Shown piece after piece: positions 44,845 to 53,061 of a DNA stretch of 64,000 nucleotides (the first letter of the stretch is position 1; every line of letters begins with the position of its first letter). A program made the position numbers and the translations under genes. Source of the stretch: an uncultured Bacteroidaceae bacterium (GTDB lineage Bacteria; Bacteroidota; Bacteroidia; Bacteroidales; Bacteroidaceae). The notes under the pieces are model-generated. The model searched no databases, was not told where the DNA came from, and saw only the letters and a list, made by a program, of their open reading frames with translations. The stretch is taken from the NCBI GenBank assembly GCA_905235305.1, contig CAJOLC010000011.1:37147-101146 (forward strand), written 5' to 3'.

Positions 44845-45798
44845 CTACCTGACCAGGACCTTCTTCCCGCCAATGATGTTCACCCCTCTGAGCGGCTTGC
44901 TGAGGCGCTGACCGGCGAGGTTGACTATCGTCGAGCCTTGCCCCCAGATGGCAGCAGCAGACCCCTCACGACCGTCCTGGTTGTCCGACTCGTCGATTCT
45001 GCCCAAAGCGTCAATTATATCTGTCCCGAGGTATTCGGCCTTGATGGTTTCCTCGAAGACGTTTATCTTTATGCGGTAGTAGCCGTCACGGCTGATGGCC
45101 CATTTATAGTCCTCGGAACCGTTGTACCAGACCTGTTTCGCCGTAAGGATGGAGGCGTCTTGGGAGAAGGGATGCAGCACCTTCGGCCCCCAGCCATACT
45201 GTCCGTTTATCTTGAAACGCCTGGGCTCTTCGTTGTACGTATAGTTCTTCAGCTGGCCGGTCCATTCGAAGACGTTGGGGTCACTCTGGCTCTGCTCCAT
45301 CAGCTTGCCTGCTGAAAGTTGCCAGCTCCCTTCTCTGTCGGTGCCCTTTCCTTGTTCATCTTCGACGCAACCTCCGCAGATCCATGCCTCGTACCATCGG
45401 GCGAAGAGTTCGCCCGTCACCTGTTTGCTACTGACATCGACCGTAAAACGATAGTTGTCTGCTTCAAAGAGGACAGCCCATTCCGCGCCGATGCTGTCGG
45501 TCTTCGACGTGTATTCCGCCTTATAGGTAACGATGTCGGTGTCGACAAGCTTAGGAGCATAGTATCGAGACGAGCTTCTCGGCGTATCCGTCGTAGTGAT
45601 GTAGAGGTTGCCCGGGAGCAATTTGCCATGGAACTTAAACGTGTAAGTGCCGGAGACACTTGTCTGGAAGCGCGTCAACTCCTGCACTCCGCCTGGCACG
45701 GCAGAGCCACGCACATAAAGACGCGTCTGGGCCTGCATGAGGAGCAGGAAGCAAGGGGCAAGGAGCAGGAATATGAGGGAAAGGATGCGACGTTTCAT
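44845..45798 (-). CDS. Secreted SusE/SusF-like surface protein with C-terminal sorting-type tail
   Basis: 317 residues from MKRRILSLIFLLLAPCFLLLMQAQ, a signal peptide. Two or three beta-sandwich modules follow: TYTFKFHGKLLPGNLYI, FEWTGQLKNYTYNEEPRRFKI and YKWAISRDGYYRIKINV. The last two have the pattern of SusE/SusF starch-binding domains. The end, VNLAGQRLSKPLRGVNIIGG then KKVLVR, matches the tail of Prevotella secreted proteins. It begins 2 bases after the GH31 gene ends, so it probably binds the glucan or xyloglucan piece that the GH31 cuts. Confidence 0.75.
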   Translation of the reverse strand: MKRRILSLIFLLLAPCFLLLMQAQTRLYVRGSAVPGGVQELTRFQTSVSGTYTFKFHGKLLPGNLYITTTDTPRSSSRYYAPKLVDTDIVTYKAEYTSKTDSIGAEWAVLFEADNYRFTVDVSSKQVTGELFARWYEAWICGGCVEDEQGKGTDREGSWQLSAGKLMEQSQSDPNVFEWTGQLKNYTYNEEPRRFKINGQYGWGPKVLHPFSQDASILTAKQVWYNGSEDYKWAISRDGYYRIKINVFEETIKAEYLGTDIIDALGRIDESDNQDGREGSAAAIWGQGSTIVNLAGQRLSKPLRGVNIIGGKKVLVR

Positions 45799-45799
45799 G

Positions 45800-48136
45800 T
45801 TATGCCATTTCATTAAGCGGAACATTGATTGTGATGGGTGCAGAGAGGTCGTTCGTGCTGACGGTTATCGTGAGGGTCTTGGTCTCTTCGTCGTACGAGA
45901 TGGATGATTCGTCAACGGCATTGCCATTGACCGTAATGCCTTCACGAATGAAGGAGGCAGGCGTGCCGAGGAACTCGACAGTCCATCTCCTCTCGGTCGG
46001 CATACCTTCAAAACTGCCTCGGCGACCCTCGATAATAAGAGTGACATTGTCGCCCGTACGGTCCTGCACGAAATCCGTCATCGTCCAGGCCGATGCCTTG
46101 TATTCCTGGCCCTCTCCCCTGTCCTCGTAGAGCTTGCCCCGGCCGCTTGCCCCGGGCACGACCTTGAGAATAATCTCACCCGGATCGCCCACAACCGTAC
46201 GGCGTACGGGATAGAAAGGGATAACGCTGCCGGCACGATAGAACACCGGGAACTCATCGAGCGTATAGACATCATAGCTCGTCCGATTGCCCTCGACGAG
46301 ACAAGACCTCGTGACATTCCACCACTTATCATCAGGAAGCCATATCATACGGCCCGAGACACCTTCACGACTTGGTGTATATATCGGGGCAACAAGCATG
46401 TCGTCTCCGAACATATACTCGTCCTCGTAGATATAAGCATTGCCGTCTTCCGGGTAATCATAATAGAGAGGGCGGCTCATGCCGATGCCCGTGTCGTAGG
46501 TTTCCCTTGCAGCCGTATAGAGATACGGGAAGAGACGATAGCGCATCCGTACAGTCTCTCTTAGCTGTTCGAAGTTTTGATACTTCCAGATGCGACGTTC
46601 CAACTTGCTGTCATTCGTTGCATGTGTGCGGAAGATGGGCGTATATGCACCAAACTGAAGCCAGCGAAGGAGGAGTTCCGGATCGTTATTCCCGCCCTGA
46701 TGGCCGCCCAGGTCGTGTCCCCAATAAGCATAGAGTACGTTGCTCGCATTGCTCGTAAAGAAGATTTCATATGCCAGCATTGTCCAAGCCGCCCAGGTAT
46801 CTCCGGAGAAGCATATGGGGTAACGATGTGACCCAAGCCCGCCCCACCGGTGATAGATTACGGGGCGAAGCTCCGGACGATTTTGTTGCATGTCCTCGAA
46901 GAACGTATGGTTGCACCAGAAGGTCTCGCCCAGGGTTTCAGAGCCTTCGGCGGGCGTGTAGCTCTTCTCCTGCCCATGCTTGCCGACGGTGAGTGCTTGC
47001 TGCCAGTCCAACCACCAGAAGTCGACGCCTTCCTGCTCGTGGGGGCGGATGATGTCCTTGAAGAAGTTCTTCATGAAGGTATAATCCTCGACCTTCCACT
47101 TTATAGTCTGTCCGGTCTTGTCGCCGAGGTCTGCGGCCAAGGCTTTGTAATAATCTTCATGAGTGCCTACGCCATCCGAGGGGTGAAGGTTGAGTGCAGT
47201 CTTCAATCCATGGTTGTGGATATAGTTGATGAGCGACTTGGGGTTGGGGATTCGACTGGTGTTCCAGCTCCATCCCGTCCAGCCGCTTTTGTGCCAGTCC
47301 ATGTCCATGATGAGGACATCCATGGGAATGTCGTAGTTCTCCACATCCCTGACTATCTGTTGGAACTCGCTTTGGGTATATGCCCAATAGCGGCTGTACC
47401 AATAGCCGAAGATGTATTTCGGGGGCAGAGGCACGCGTCCTCCCACCTTCGTATAGTCCTGCAGACACTTCTTGTACTCGTGGCCATAGCCGAAGAAATA
47501 CCAGTCGATGGCATTCTTGTCCACGGGATTTGCCCACCACATAATGCCATCATCGATGGGTTCCAAGGCGTAAGAGGTGCTGCCATCGCCCCTGAGCGAC
47601 GAAGGGCTCTCGTCGATGATGCTCCATCCGGCACGCGAGAGGAGTCCTTTCTCCAGATCGCCACGCTTATTGTCGCCCCATGCCTGGTCGAGCGTACGGC
47701 AAGTGCCGAGCAGGTTCATCGAGTCGTCTTTGCCCGGGTACCAGATGATGTTCCTTCCGTTCAGCAGAAACGTGACCATCAGGTTATCGGGTTTCCTGTC
47801 GGTCGGCTTGAATTCGCTGCCTTCTTTATAGCGAAGCACGAGGTCGGAAGTCCTGATATAGAGATAGCCGTCGCTCGTTTCGGTAGTGAACTCAGGCACC
47901 GGCAGGCGTCGGTTCACGATGGAGAATGTGGCTCTGTCCTCGAACGAAGCGGTCGAGCTGTACTGGATACGAATCATCTGGCTCGTGAGAACCGTGAACC
48001 GGGCATTGCCTGAGGTGACTACAGCGGCTGGGTCGGCCACCGGATTAAGCACGTCATCTGCGCTCAAGGGCAACGTTGCCACGAGAAACAAGATAACGAG
48101 GAGATGGAATAATGGAAGTCTGATATTGCCCGTCAT
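45800..48136 (-). CDS. Secreted GH31 alpha-glycosidase
   Basis: 778 residues with signal peptide (MTGNIRLPLFHLLVILFLVATLPLSA). An N-terminal galactose mutarotase-like beta domain leads into the GH31 barrel: YIFGYWYSRYWAYTQSEFQQ, VLIMDMDWHKSGW, the nucleophile region GVDFWWLDWQQAL, and the acid/base region CFSGDTWAAW. C-terminal beta domains follow. Alpha-glucosidase is the default activity; alpha-xylosidase cannot be excluded. Partner of the SusE/F-like gene; divergent from the GH43 at 48337. Confidence 0.9.
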   Translation of the reverse strand: MTGNIRLPLFHLLVILFLVATLPLSADDVLNPVADPAAVVTSGNARFTVLTSQMIRIQYSSTASFEDRATFSIVNRRLPVPEFTTETSDGYLYIRTSDLVLRYKEGSEFKPTDRKPDNLMVTFLLNGRNIIWYPGKDDSMNLLGTCRTLDQAWGDNKRGDLEKGLLSRAGWSIIDESPSSLRGDGSTSYALEPIDDGIMWWANPVDKNAIDWYFFGYGHEYKKCLQDYTKVGGRVPLPPKYIFGYWYSRYWAYTQSEFQQIVRDVENYDIPMDVLIMDMDWHKSGWTGWSWNTSRIPNPKSLINYIHNHGLKTALNLHPSDGVGTHEDYYKALAADLGDKTGQTIKWKVEDYTFMKNFFKDIIRPHEQEGVDFWWLDWQQALTVGKHGQEKSYTPAEGSETLGETFWCNHTFFEDMQQNRPELRPVIYHRWGGLGSHRYPICFSGDTWAAWTMLAYEIFFTSNASNVLYAYWGHDLGGHQGGNNDPELLLRWLQFGAYTPIFRTHATNDSKLERRIWKYQNFEQLRETVRMRYRLFPYLYTAARETYDTGIGMSRPLYYDYPEDGNAYIYEDEYMFGDDMLVAPIYTPSREGVSGRMIWLPDDKWWNVTRSCLVEGNRTSYDVYTLDEFPVFYRAGSVIPFYPVRRTVVGDPGEIILKVVPGASGRGKLYEDRGEGQEYKASAWTMTDFVQDRTGDNVTLIIEGRRGSFEGMPTERRWTVEFLGTPASFIREGITVNGNAVDESSISYDEETKTLTITVSTNDLSAPITINVPLNEMA

Positions 48137-48166
48137 AATGGTTATGGACTACGCTTTAGTTGCATG

Positions 48167-48198
48167 CAAATTTACTTTTTTCCTGCCGAACATACAAA
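48167..48198 (-). promoter_or_regulatory. Promoter of the GH31 operon
   Basis: TAAATTTG on the minus strand (48167-48174) and TTTG at 48195-48198, spacer 20 bp. Confidence 0.7.
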
Positions 48199-48266
48199 AA
48201 TAACTTGTTGAAAAATGCTTTTCTTCACTTCATAAGTCCTTGGCAACACTATTTTCCGTCGTTTTC

Positions 48267-48298
48267 TTTGCAGGTTTCGGAGGAAATCCGTAACTTTG
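48267..48298 (+). promoter_or_regulatory. Promoter of the GH43 gene
   Basis: TTTG at 48267-48270 and perfect TAACTTTG at 48291-48298, spacer 20 bp. It is back to back with the GH31 promoter, allowing shared control. Confidence 0.8.
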
Positions 48299-48336
48299 TG
48301 CGGCTTATAAATAATATAATTAAGGTATAGAAATTC

Positions 48337-49308
48337 ATGTTTCGCATACTCTCACTTTTGCTGGCGATTCTGTGGTCGAGCTCGGCTATGATGCAGAACT
48401 TCACAAATCCCGTATGGCGAGGCAACTGGCCAGACCCGACTGTTTGGCTCGGCGAAGACGGCCGCTATCACTGCCTCGCCACCAATCCCACTCGTTCGCT
48501 GGTGAGCGACAACCTGTTTAATTGGGAAATGTCGAATGTTGCTCCCATCAACATCGAGTCTTGGGGAAAGATGCAAGCCATCAGTCGAAACTATTGGGCC
48601 CCTGATGTAGCAACTGTTGCAGGCAAGCGTAATCTATATTTGACTCTTTACAACAGCGCGGAAGACAGTAATATCGGAGTCTTACGGGAATATGCTCCAT
48701 GTCAATTCCAGTTTGTCGGCATCATTACCAGTGGCCGAGAAACGGGCATTCACGACACGATAGACCCTGAGGTGGTTACCGACCCGAAGACGGGAAAAGT
48801 GTGGCTCTTCTTCGGTTCCGTAGGTGGCATTCACCGCATCGAACTCGAAAAGGACGGACTTTCCTTGAAGGAAGGAGCGAGGTACGAGCATGTGGCTGGC
48901 CTGAAGGTTGAGGAGAATCCCAACCGCTCGAAGGTCTTCGAGGGCTCGTATCTGCATCAGCACGGCAAGTACTGGTACCTCTTCGTCAGCTCCGGTTTCT
49001 TTGGAGACCACACCTATCAGTTGAAAGTTGGTCGCGCAAAGAAGCTGACCGACAACTTTGTCGATAGAGAAGGCAATCTCATGAAGGAAGGCTTTGCCAC
49101 GACAGTACTTCATAGCGACGAAGGCGACCAGTTCTATGGTCCAGGTCACTGCGGCGAGATATTCAAGGCGAAAGACGGAAACGAGTATATCTTCTACCAT
49201 TGCCACGTAGCGGGAAGCCGCAGACAAGGCAGCCGGCCGCTCTTCATCTCTCAAATCAAATGGGATAAAGAAGGCTGGCCATACGTTGAAGGAGGCAAGC
49301 CGCGATGA
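48337..49308 (+). CDS. Secreted GH43 glycosidase
   Basis: 323 residues, short signal-like N-terminus (MFRILSLLLAILWSSSAMMQ). The five-bladed propeller of GH43 shows its three acids: base Asp33 in GNWPDPTVW, the pKa-modulating Asp in HDTIDPEVV (about 146) and the acid Glu in VFEGSYLHQHG (about 205). Arabinanase, arabinofuranosidase or xylosidase activity is likely; not resolvable here. A second GH43 lies at 55454. Confidence 0.9.
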   Translation: MFRILSLLLAILWSSSAMMQNFTNPVWRGNWPDPTVWLGEDGRYHCLATNPTRSLVSDNLFNWEMSNVAPINIESWGKMQAISRNYWAPDVATVAGKRNLYLTLYNSAEDSNIGVLREYAPCQFQFVGIITSGRETGIHDTIDPEVVTDPKTGKVWLFFGSVGGIHRIELEKDGLSLKEGARYEHVAGLKVEENPNRSKVFEGSYLHQHGKYWYLFVSSGFFGDHTYQLKVGRAKKLTDNFVDREGNLMKEGFATTVLHSDEGDQFYGPGHCGEIFKAKDGNEYIFYHCHVAGSRRQGSRPLFISQIKWDKEGWPYVEGGKPR

Positions 49309-49318
49309 GGCATCCACA

Positions 49319-49362
49319 AACGCGGCACGCCGAATGAGCCAACGCGGCACGCCGAGTTGACA
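49319..49362. repeat. Short 22-bp array, two units
   Basis: AACGCGGCACGCCGAATGAG at 49319 and AACGCGGCACGCCGAGTTGA at 49341, followed by a partial GACGCAAC at 49363. The centre CGGCACGCCG is a near palindrome. It begins 11 bases after the GH43 stop. Confidence 0.75.
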
Positions 49363-49429
49363 GACGCAACAGAACAGAGACAATAAACAACTGAACAATA
49401 AATAATAATTCGTTAATTCATAAATTACC

Positions 49430-50821
49430 ATGACACTCATCAAATCCATCTCTGGCATCAGAGGCACCATCGGAGGCAGAGCAGGCGACACGCTCAACCC
49501 TCTCGACATCGTGAAGTTCACATCAGCATACGCCACCCTCATCCGTCGCACCACGACGGTGGAAAGCAACAAGATTGTGGTCGGAAGGGATGCACGCATC
49601 TCCGGCCCAATGGTAAGGAATGTGGTCTGCGGCACGCTCATGGGCATGGGATTCGACGTGGTCGATATAGGTCTCGCCACTACGCCTACCACCGAAATCG
49701 CCGTCACCATGGAAGGCGCATGCGGTGGCATCATCATCACAGCCAGCCATAATCCCCGCATGTGGAACGCTCTGAAGCTACTCAACGCTCGTGGCGAGTT
49801 CCTCAACAAAGAGGAAGGCAACGAGGTGCTCCGCATCGCCGAAGCCGAAGACTTCGAGTACGCTGATGTAGACAACCTGGGTTCTTACCGCGAGGACAAC
49901 ACTTACGACCAAAAGCACATTGACCTCGTGCTCGGACTCGACCTGGTGGACGTGCAGGCCATCCGCAGCGCAAACTTCCGTGTAGCCTTCGACAGCGTCA
50001 ACAGCGTTGGCGGTGTCATCCTGCCGAAGCTGCTCGAACAGCTCGGCGTAAAGACCGTCACGGGTCTCTTCACCGAACCGACTGGCGACTTCCAGCACAA
50101 CCCAGAACCCCTCGAAAAGAACCTCGCCGACATCAAAGCCTTGATGCAAAAAGGCGAGCACGACATCGCGTTCGTCGTTGACCCCGATGTGGACCGCCTC
50201 GCCCTCTTCTGTGAAGACGGCACCATGTACGGCGAAGAGTACACACTCGTCACGGTGGCCGACTACATCCTGCAGCACACGCCAGGCAACACCGTCAGCA
50301 ATCTCAGCTCAACCCGCGCCCTTCGTGACGTCACACGCAAGTATGGATGCGAGTACAACGCTGCCGCCGTGGGCGAAGTCAATGTGGTAACGAAGATGAA
50401 AGAGACAGGTGCCGTCATCGGCGGAGAAGGGAACGGCGGCGTCATCTACCCGGCGGCTCATTACGGCCGCGACGCTCTTGTAGGCATCGCCCTTATCCTC
50501 ACCTATCTGGCAAAGAAGGGAATGACGGCCAGCCAGCTGCGTGCCACCTATCCTCCCTACTTCATCGCCAAGAACCGCATCGACCTGACTCCCGAGACGG
50601 ACGTGGATGCAATCCTCGCTAAAGTCAAGGAAATGTACGCCAGCGAAGAGGTGAACGACATCGATGGGGTTAAGATAGACTTCCCCGAGAAGTGGGTCCA
50701 CCTGCGCAAGAGCAATACGGAGCCCATCATCCGCGTCTATAGCGAAGCCGCAACGATGGAGGATGCCGACGCCCTCGGCAAGCAGATCATGGACGTGGTC
50801 TACAGCATGGCAGGCAAATAA
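49430..50821 (+). CDS. glmM: Phosphoglucosamine mutase (alpha-phosphohexomutase)
   Basis: 463 residues. Phosphoserine loop TASHNPRMWNALKLL (about 103), metal loop DPDVDRLALF, sugar loop GEGNGGVIYP and phosphate loop KSNTEPIIRVYSE are all present. It converts glucosamine 6-phosphate to the 1-phosphate for cell-wall precursors; GEGNGG is typical of GlmM and ManB-like Bacteroidetes enzymes. nagA follows 59 bases later, so both deal with amino sugars. Confidence 0.93.
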   Translation: MTLIKSISGIRGTIGGRAGDTLNPLDIVKFTSAYATLIRRTTTVESNKIVVGRDARISGPMVRNVVCGTLMGMGFDVVDIGLATTPTTEIAVTMEGACGGIIITASHNPRMWNALKLLNARGEFLNKEEGNEVLRIAEAEDFEYADVDNLGSYREDNTYDQKHIDLVLGLDLVDVQAIRSANFRVAFDSVNSVGGVILPKLLEQLGVKTVTGLFTEPTGDFQHNPEPLEKNLADIKALMQKGEHDIAFVVDPDVDRLALFCEDGTMYGEEYTLVTVADYILQHTPGNTVSNLSSTRALRDVTRKYGCEYNAAAVGEVNVVTKMKETGAVIGGEGNGGVIYPAAHYGRDALVGIALILTYLAKKGMTASQLRATYPPYFIAKNRIDLTPETDVDAILAKVKEMYASEEVNDIDGVKIDFPEKWVHLRKSNTEPIIRVYSEAATMEDADALGKQIMDVVYSMAGK

Positions 50822-50880
50822 ATGCTTTCAGGTTACAACCTCACAACCTAATAACCTATTGACCTAATAACCTCATACTC

Positions 50881-52044
50881 ATGTTAACACAAATCATAAA
50901 CGGCAAGATCCTGACGCCGCAGGGATGGCTCCGAAACGGAAGCGTCATACTCAGAGACAGCAAGATTCTGGAGGTGACGAACTGCGACCTTGCCATCATC
51001 GGAGCTGACCTCATCGACGCAAAAGGCATGTATGTCGTGCCAGGATTCATCGACATGCATGTCCACGGAGGTGGCGGCAGAGACTTCCAAGAAGGCACGC
51101 CCGAGGCCTTCCGGGCAGCTGCTGCAGCTCACGCAAAGCACGGCACCACCAGCATCTTCCCGACGCTCAGCAGCAGCACGGTGCCCATGATCGAGAAGGC
51201 AGTAGAGACCTGCACCCAACTCATGCAGGAGAAGGACTCGCCCATCCTCGGTCTTCACCTCGAAGGACACTACCTCAATCCCACAAAAGCCGGCGCGCAG
51301 CAAATGGATTGGATAAAGAATCCTGACCCAAACGAGTACATCCCCATCGTGGAAAACTCGGCATGCCTTGCACGCTGGGATGCTGCTCCGGAGCTTCCAG
51401 GCGCTCTGCAGTTCGGCCGCTACTGTGCGGAGAAGGGCATCCTGCCAAGTATCGGACACACAAATGCTGAGTACGACGACGTGAAAGCTGCTTTCGAAGC
51501 CGGCTTCACCCACGTCACGCACTTCTACAACGCCATGCCCGGCTTCCACAACAAGATGGGCTACAAGTACGAGGGCACGGTCGAAAGCGTCTACTTGATT
51601 GACGACATGACCATAGAGTGCATTGCGGACGGCATCCACGTCCCGCCCACAATCCTCCGCATGGCGTACAAGATAAAGGGCGTAGAGCGCATGGCTGTCA
51701 TCACGGACGCACTCGCTGTGGCAGCAGCACCGCCCGATGCGAAGGCTTTCGACGACCGTGTCATCATCGAGGATGGTGTCTGCAAGCTCGCCGACCGCAG
51801 TGCCTTGGCAGGCTCCATCGCGACGACCGACCGCCTGGTCCGCACCCTTGTGCAGCAGGCAGAAGTGCCCCTGGAGGACGCAGTACGCATGGCAAGCGAG
51901 ACGCCGGCGCACATCATGGGCGTCTTCGGCAGGAAAGGCGCACTGTCCCGCGGCAAGGATGCCGACGTGCTGGTGCTTGACGAGAAGCTCAACGTCCGCT
52001 GCGTATGGCAGATGGGCAAGATAACATGGAACACACTCTTCTGA
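50881..52044 (+). CDS. nagA: N-acetylglucosamine-6-phosphate deacetylase
   Basis: 387 residues. Metal and substrate motifs: GFIDMHVHGGGGRDF, LGLHLEGHYLNPTKAGAQ, IGHTNAEYDD, THFYNAMPGFHNK and the catalytic Asp in AVITDALAVA. The product glucosamine 6-phosphate feeds glycolysis or GlmM. A short AACCTAATAACCT repeat lies in the gap to glmM. Confidence 0.95.
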   Translation: MLTQIINGKILTPQGWLRNGSVILRDSKILEVTNCDLAIIGADLIDAKGMYVVPGFIDMHVHGGGGRDFQEGTPEAFRAAAAAHAKHGTTSIFPTLSSSTVPMIEKAVETCTQLMQEKDSPILGLHLEGHYLNPTKAGAQQMDWIKNPDPNEYIPIVENSACLARWDAAPELPGALQFGRYCAEKGILPSIGHTNAEYDDVKAAFEAGFTHVTHFYNAMPGFHNKMGYKYEGTVESVYLIDDMTIECIADGIHVPPTILRMAYKIKGVERMAVITDALAVAAAPPDAKAFDDRVIIEDGVCKLADRSALAGSIATTDRLVRTLVQQAEVPLEDAVRMASETPAHIMGVFGRKGALSRGKDADVLVLDEKLNVRCVWQMGKITWNTLF

Positions 52045-52094
52045 TTCCCAAGCCAAAAACCCTGATACTTCCACCCTAAACACACTGATTAAGC

Positions 52095-52976
52095 ATGAAG
52101 ACCATACGCCGCCTGTGGCAGAAAGCAATGCGTAACACGGCCCTCCGCGAGAGGCTTCGCATCATCATCTTCCAGAGCGATACGCCGCTCGGAAAGGCAT
52201 TCGACGTCGCGCTCCTGTGGTGCATCGTGGCAAGCATACTGCTTGTCTTCATCGAGAGCCTGCCTGGGCTGCCTCTCCTCTCTAAGAAGATACTCACCGT
52301 GCTTGAGTATGCCTTCACTTTCTTCTTTACCCTCGAGTACCTGTGCCGCCTCTATTGCTCCGACAAGCCACGCGATTATGCCCTGAGCTTCTTTGGCATC
52401 ATCGACTTGCTCAGCACCCTTCCGCTCTACATCGGATGGATTTTCGGCCCTGTGCGCTACCTCATGATAGTGCGCACTTTCAGGCTTATCCGTGTGTTCC
52501 GCGTGTTCAAGCTCTTCAGCTTCCTGCAGGAAGGCGACTTGCTAATGCGCTCCTTGATACTGAGCGCCCCGAAGATTGGCGTCTTCTTCCTCTTTATGGT
52601 CATCCTGGTCATCAGCATGGGGACCATCATGTTTATGGTGGAAGGGAGCATACCGGGCACGCCTTTCACCGACATCCCCACGAGCATCTACTGGGCCGTA
52701 GTGACGATGACGACCGTGGGCTACGGCGACATTGCTCCGTCGACGTTCTTCGGACGCGTGGTCAGCGCATTGGTGATGCTCATGGGCTACACCATCATGG
52801 CAGTCCCGACCGGCATCGTCAGTGCACAGATGGTACATGACCACAAATCGAAACGTAAGCCAGAGAGCTGTCCCGAGTGCGGCTCTCCCCTGCCAGCCAA
52901 GGCACATTACTGCCCGTTCTGTGGGTTGAAGCAAGAGAAAGAATATCTTCCTGCACAAGATAACACAATTAAATGA
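52095..52976 (+). CDS. Voltage-gated-type potassium channel with C-terminal zinc ribbon
   Basis: 293 residues, six membrane helices. S4-like VRTFRLIRVFRVFKLF carries regularly spaced arginines. The pore has the K+ filter in TMTTVGYGDIAPST. The cytosolic tail, after VSAQMVHDH, is a zinc ribbon with CPECG and CPFCG (about residues 259-280). The ribbon is an unusual C-terminus for a Kv-type channel and may sense metal or redox or bind a partner. The stop codon abuts a 22-bp array. Confidence 0.92.
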   Translation: MKTIRRLWQKAMRNTALRERLRIIIFQSDTPLGKAFDVALLWCIVASILLVFIESLPGLPLLSKKILTVLEYAFTFFFTLEYLCRLYCSDKPRDYALSFFGIIDLLSTLPLYIGWIFGPVRYLMIVRTFRLIRVFRVFKLFSFLQEGDLLMRSLILSAPKIGVFFLFMVILVISMGTIMFMVEGSIPGTPFTDIPTSIYWAVVTMTTVGYGDIAPSTFFGRVVSALVMLMGYTIMAVPTGIVSAQMVHDHKSKRKPESCPECGSPLPAKAHYCPFCGLKQEKEYLPAQDNTIK

Positions 52977-53041
52977 TTGCAGCATCATGATGATTCAATT
53001 GCAGCATCATGAAGATTCAATTGCAGCATCATGATGCTGCA
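52976..53041. repeat. Tandem array, three 22-bp palindromic units
   Basis: Units at 52976, 52998 and 53020 share ATTGCAGCATCATGAWGATT. The third ends with the perfect 18-bp palindrome GCAGCATCATGATGCTGC. The first base is the last base of the channel stop codon, and only 20 bases separate the array from the pepP start. Confidence 0.9.
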
Positions 53042-53061
53042 ACGAACATAATACGCCGGAT

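Noticed and set aside
46850-48013. 387-codon plus-strand frame opposite the GH31 gene
   Set aside because: Antisense shadow; GH31 motifs are unambiguous on the minus strand.
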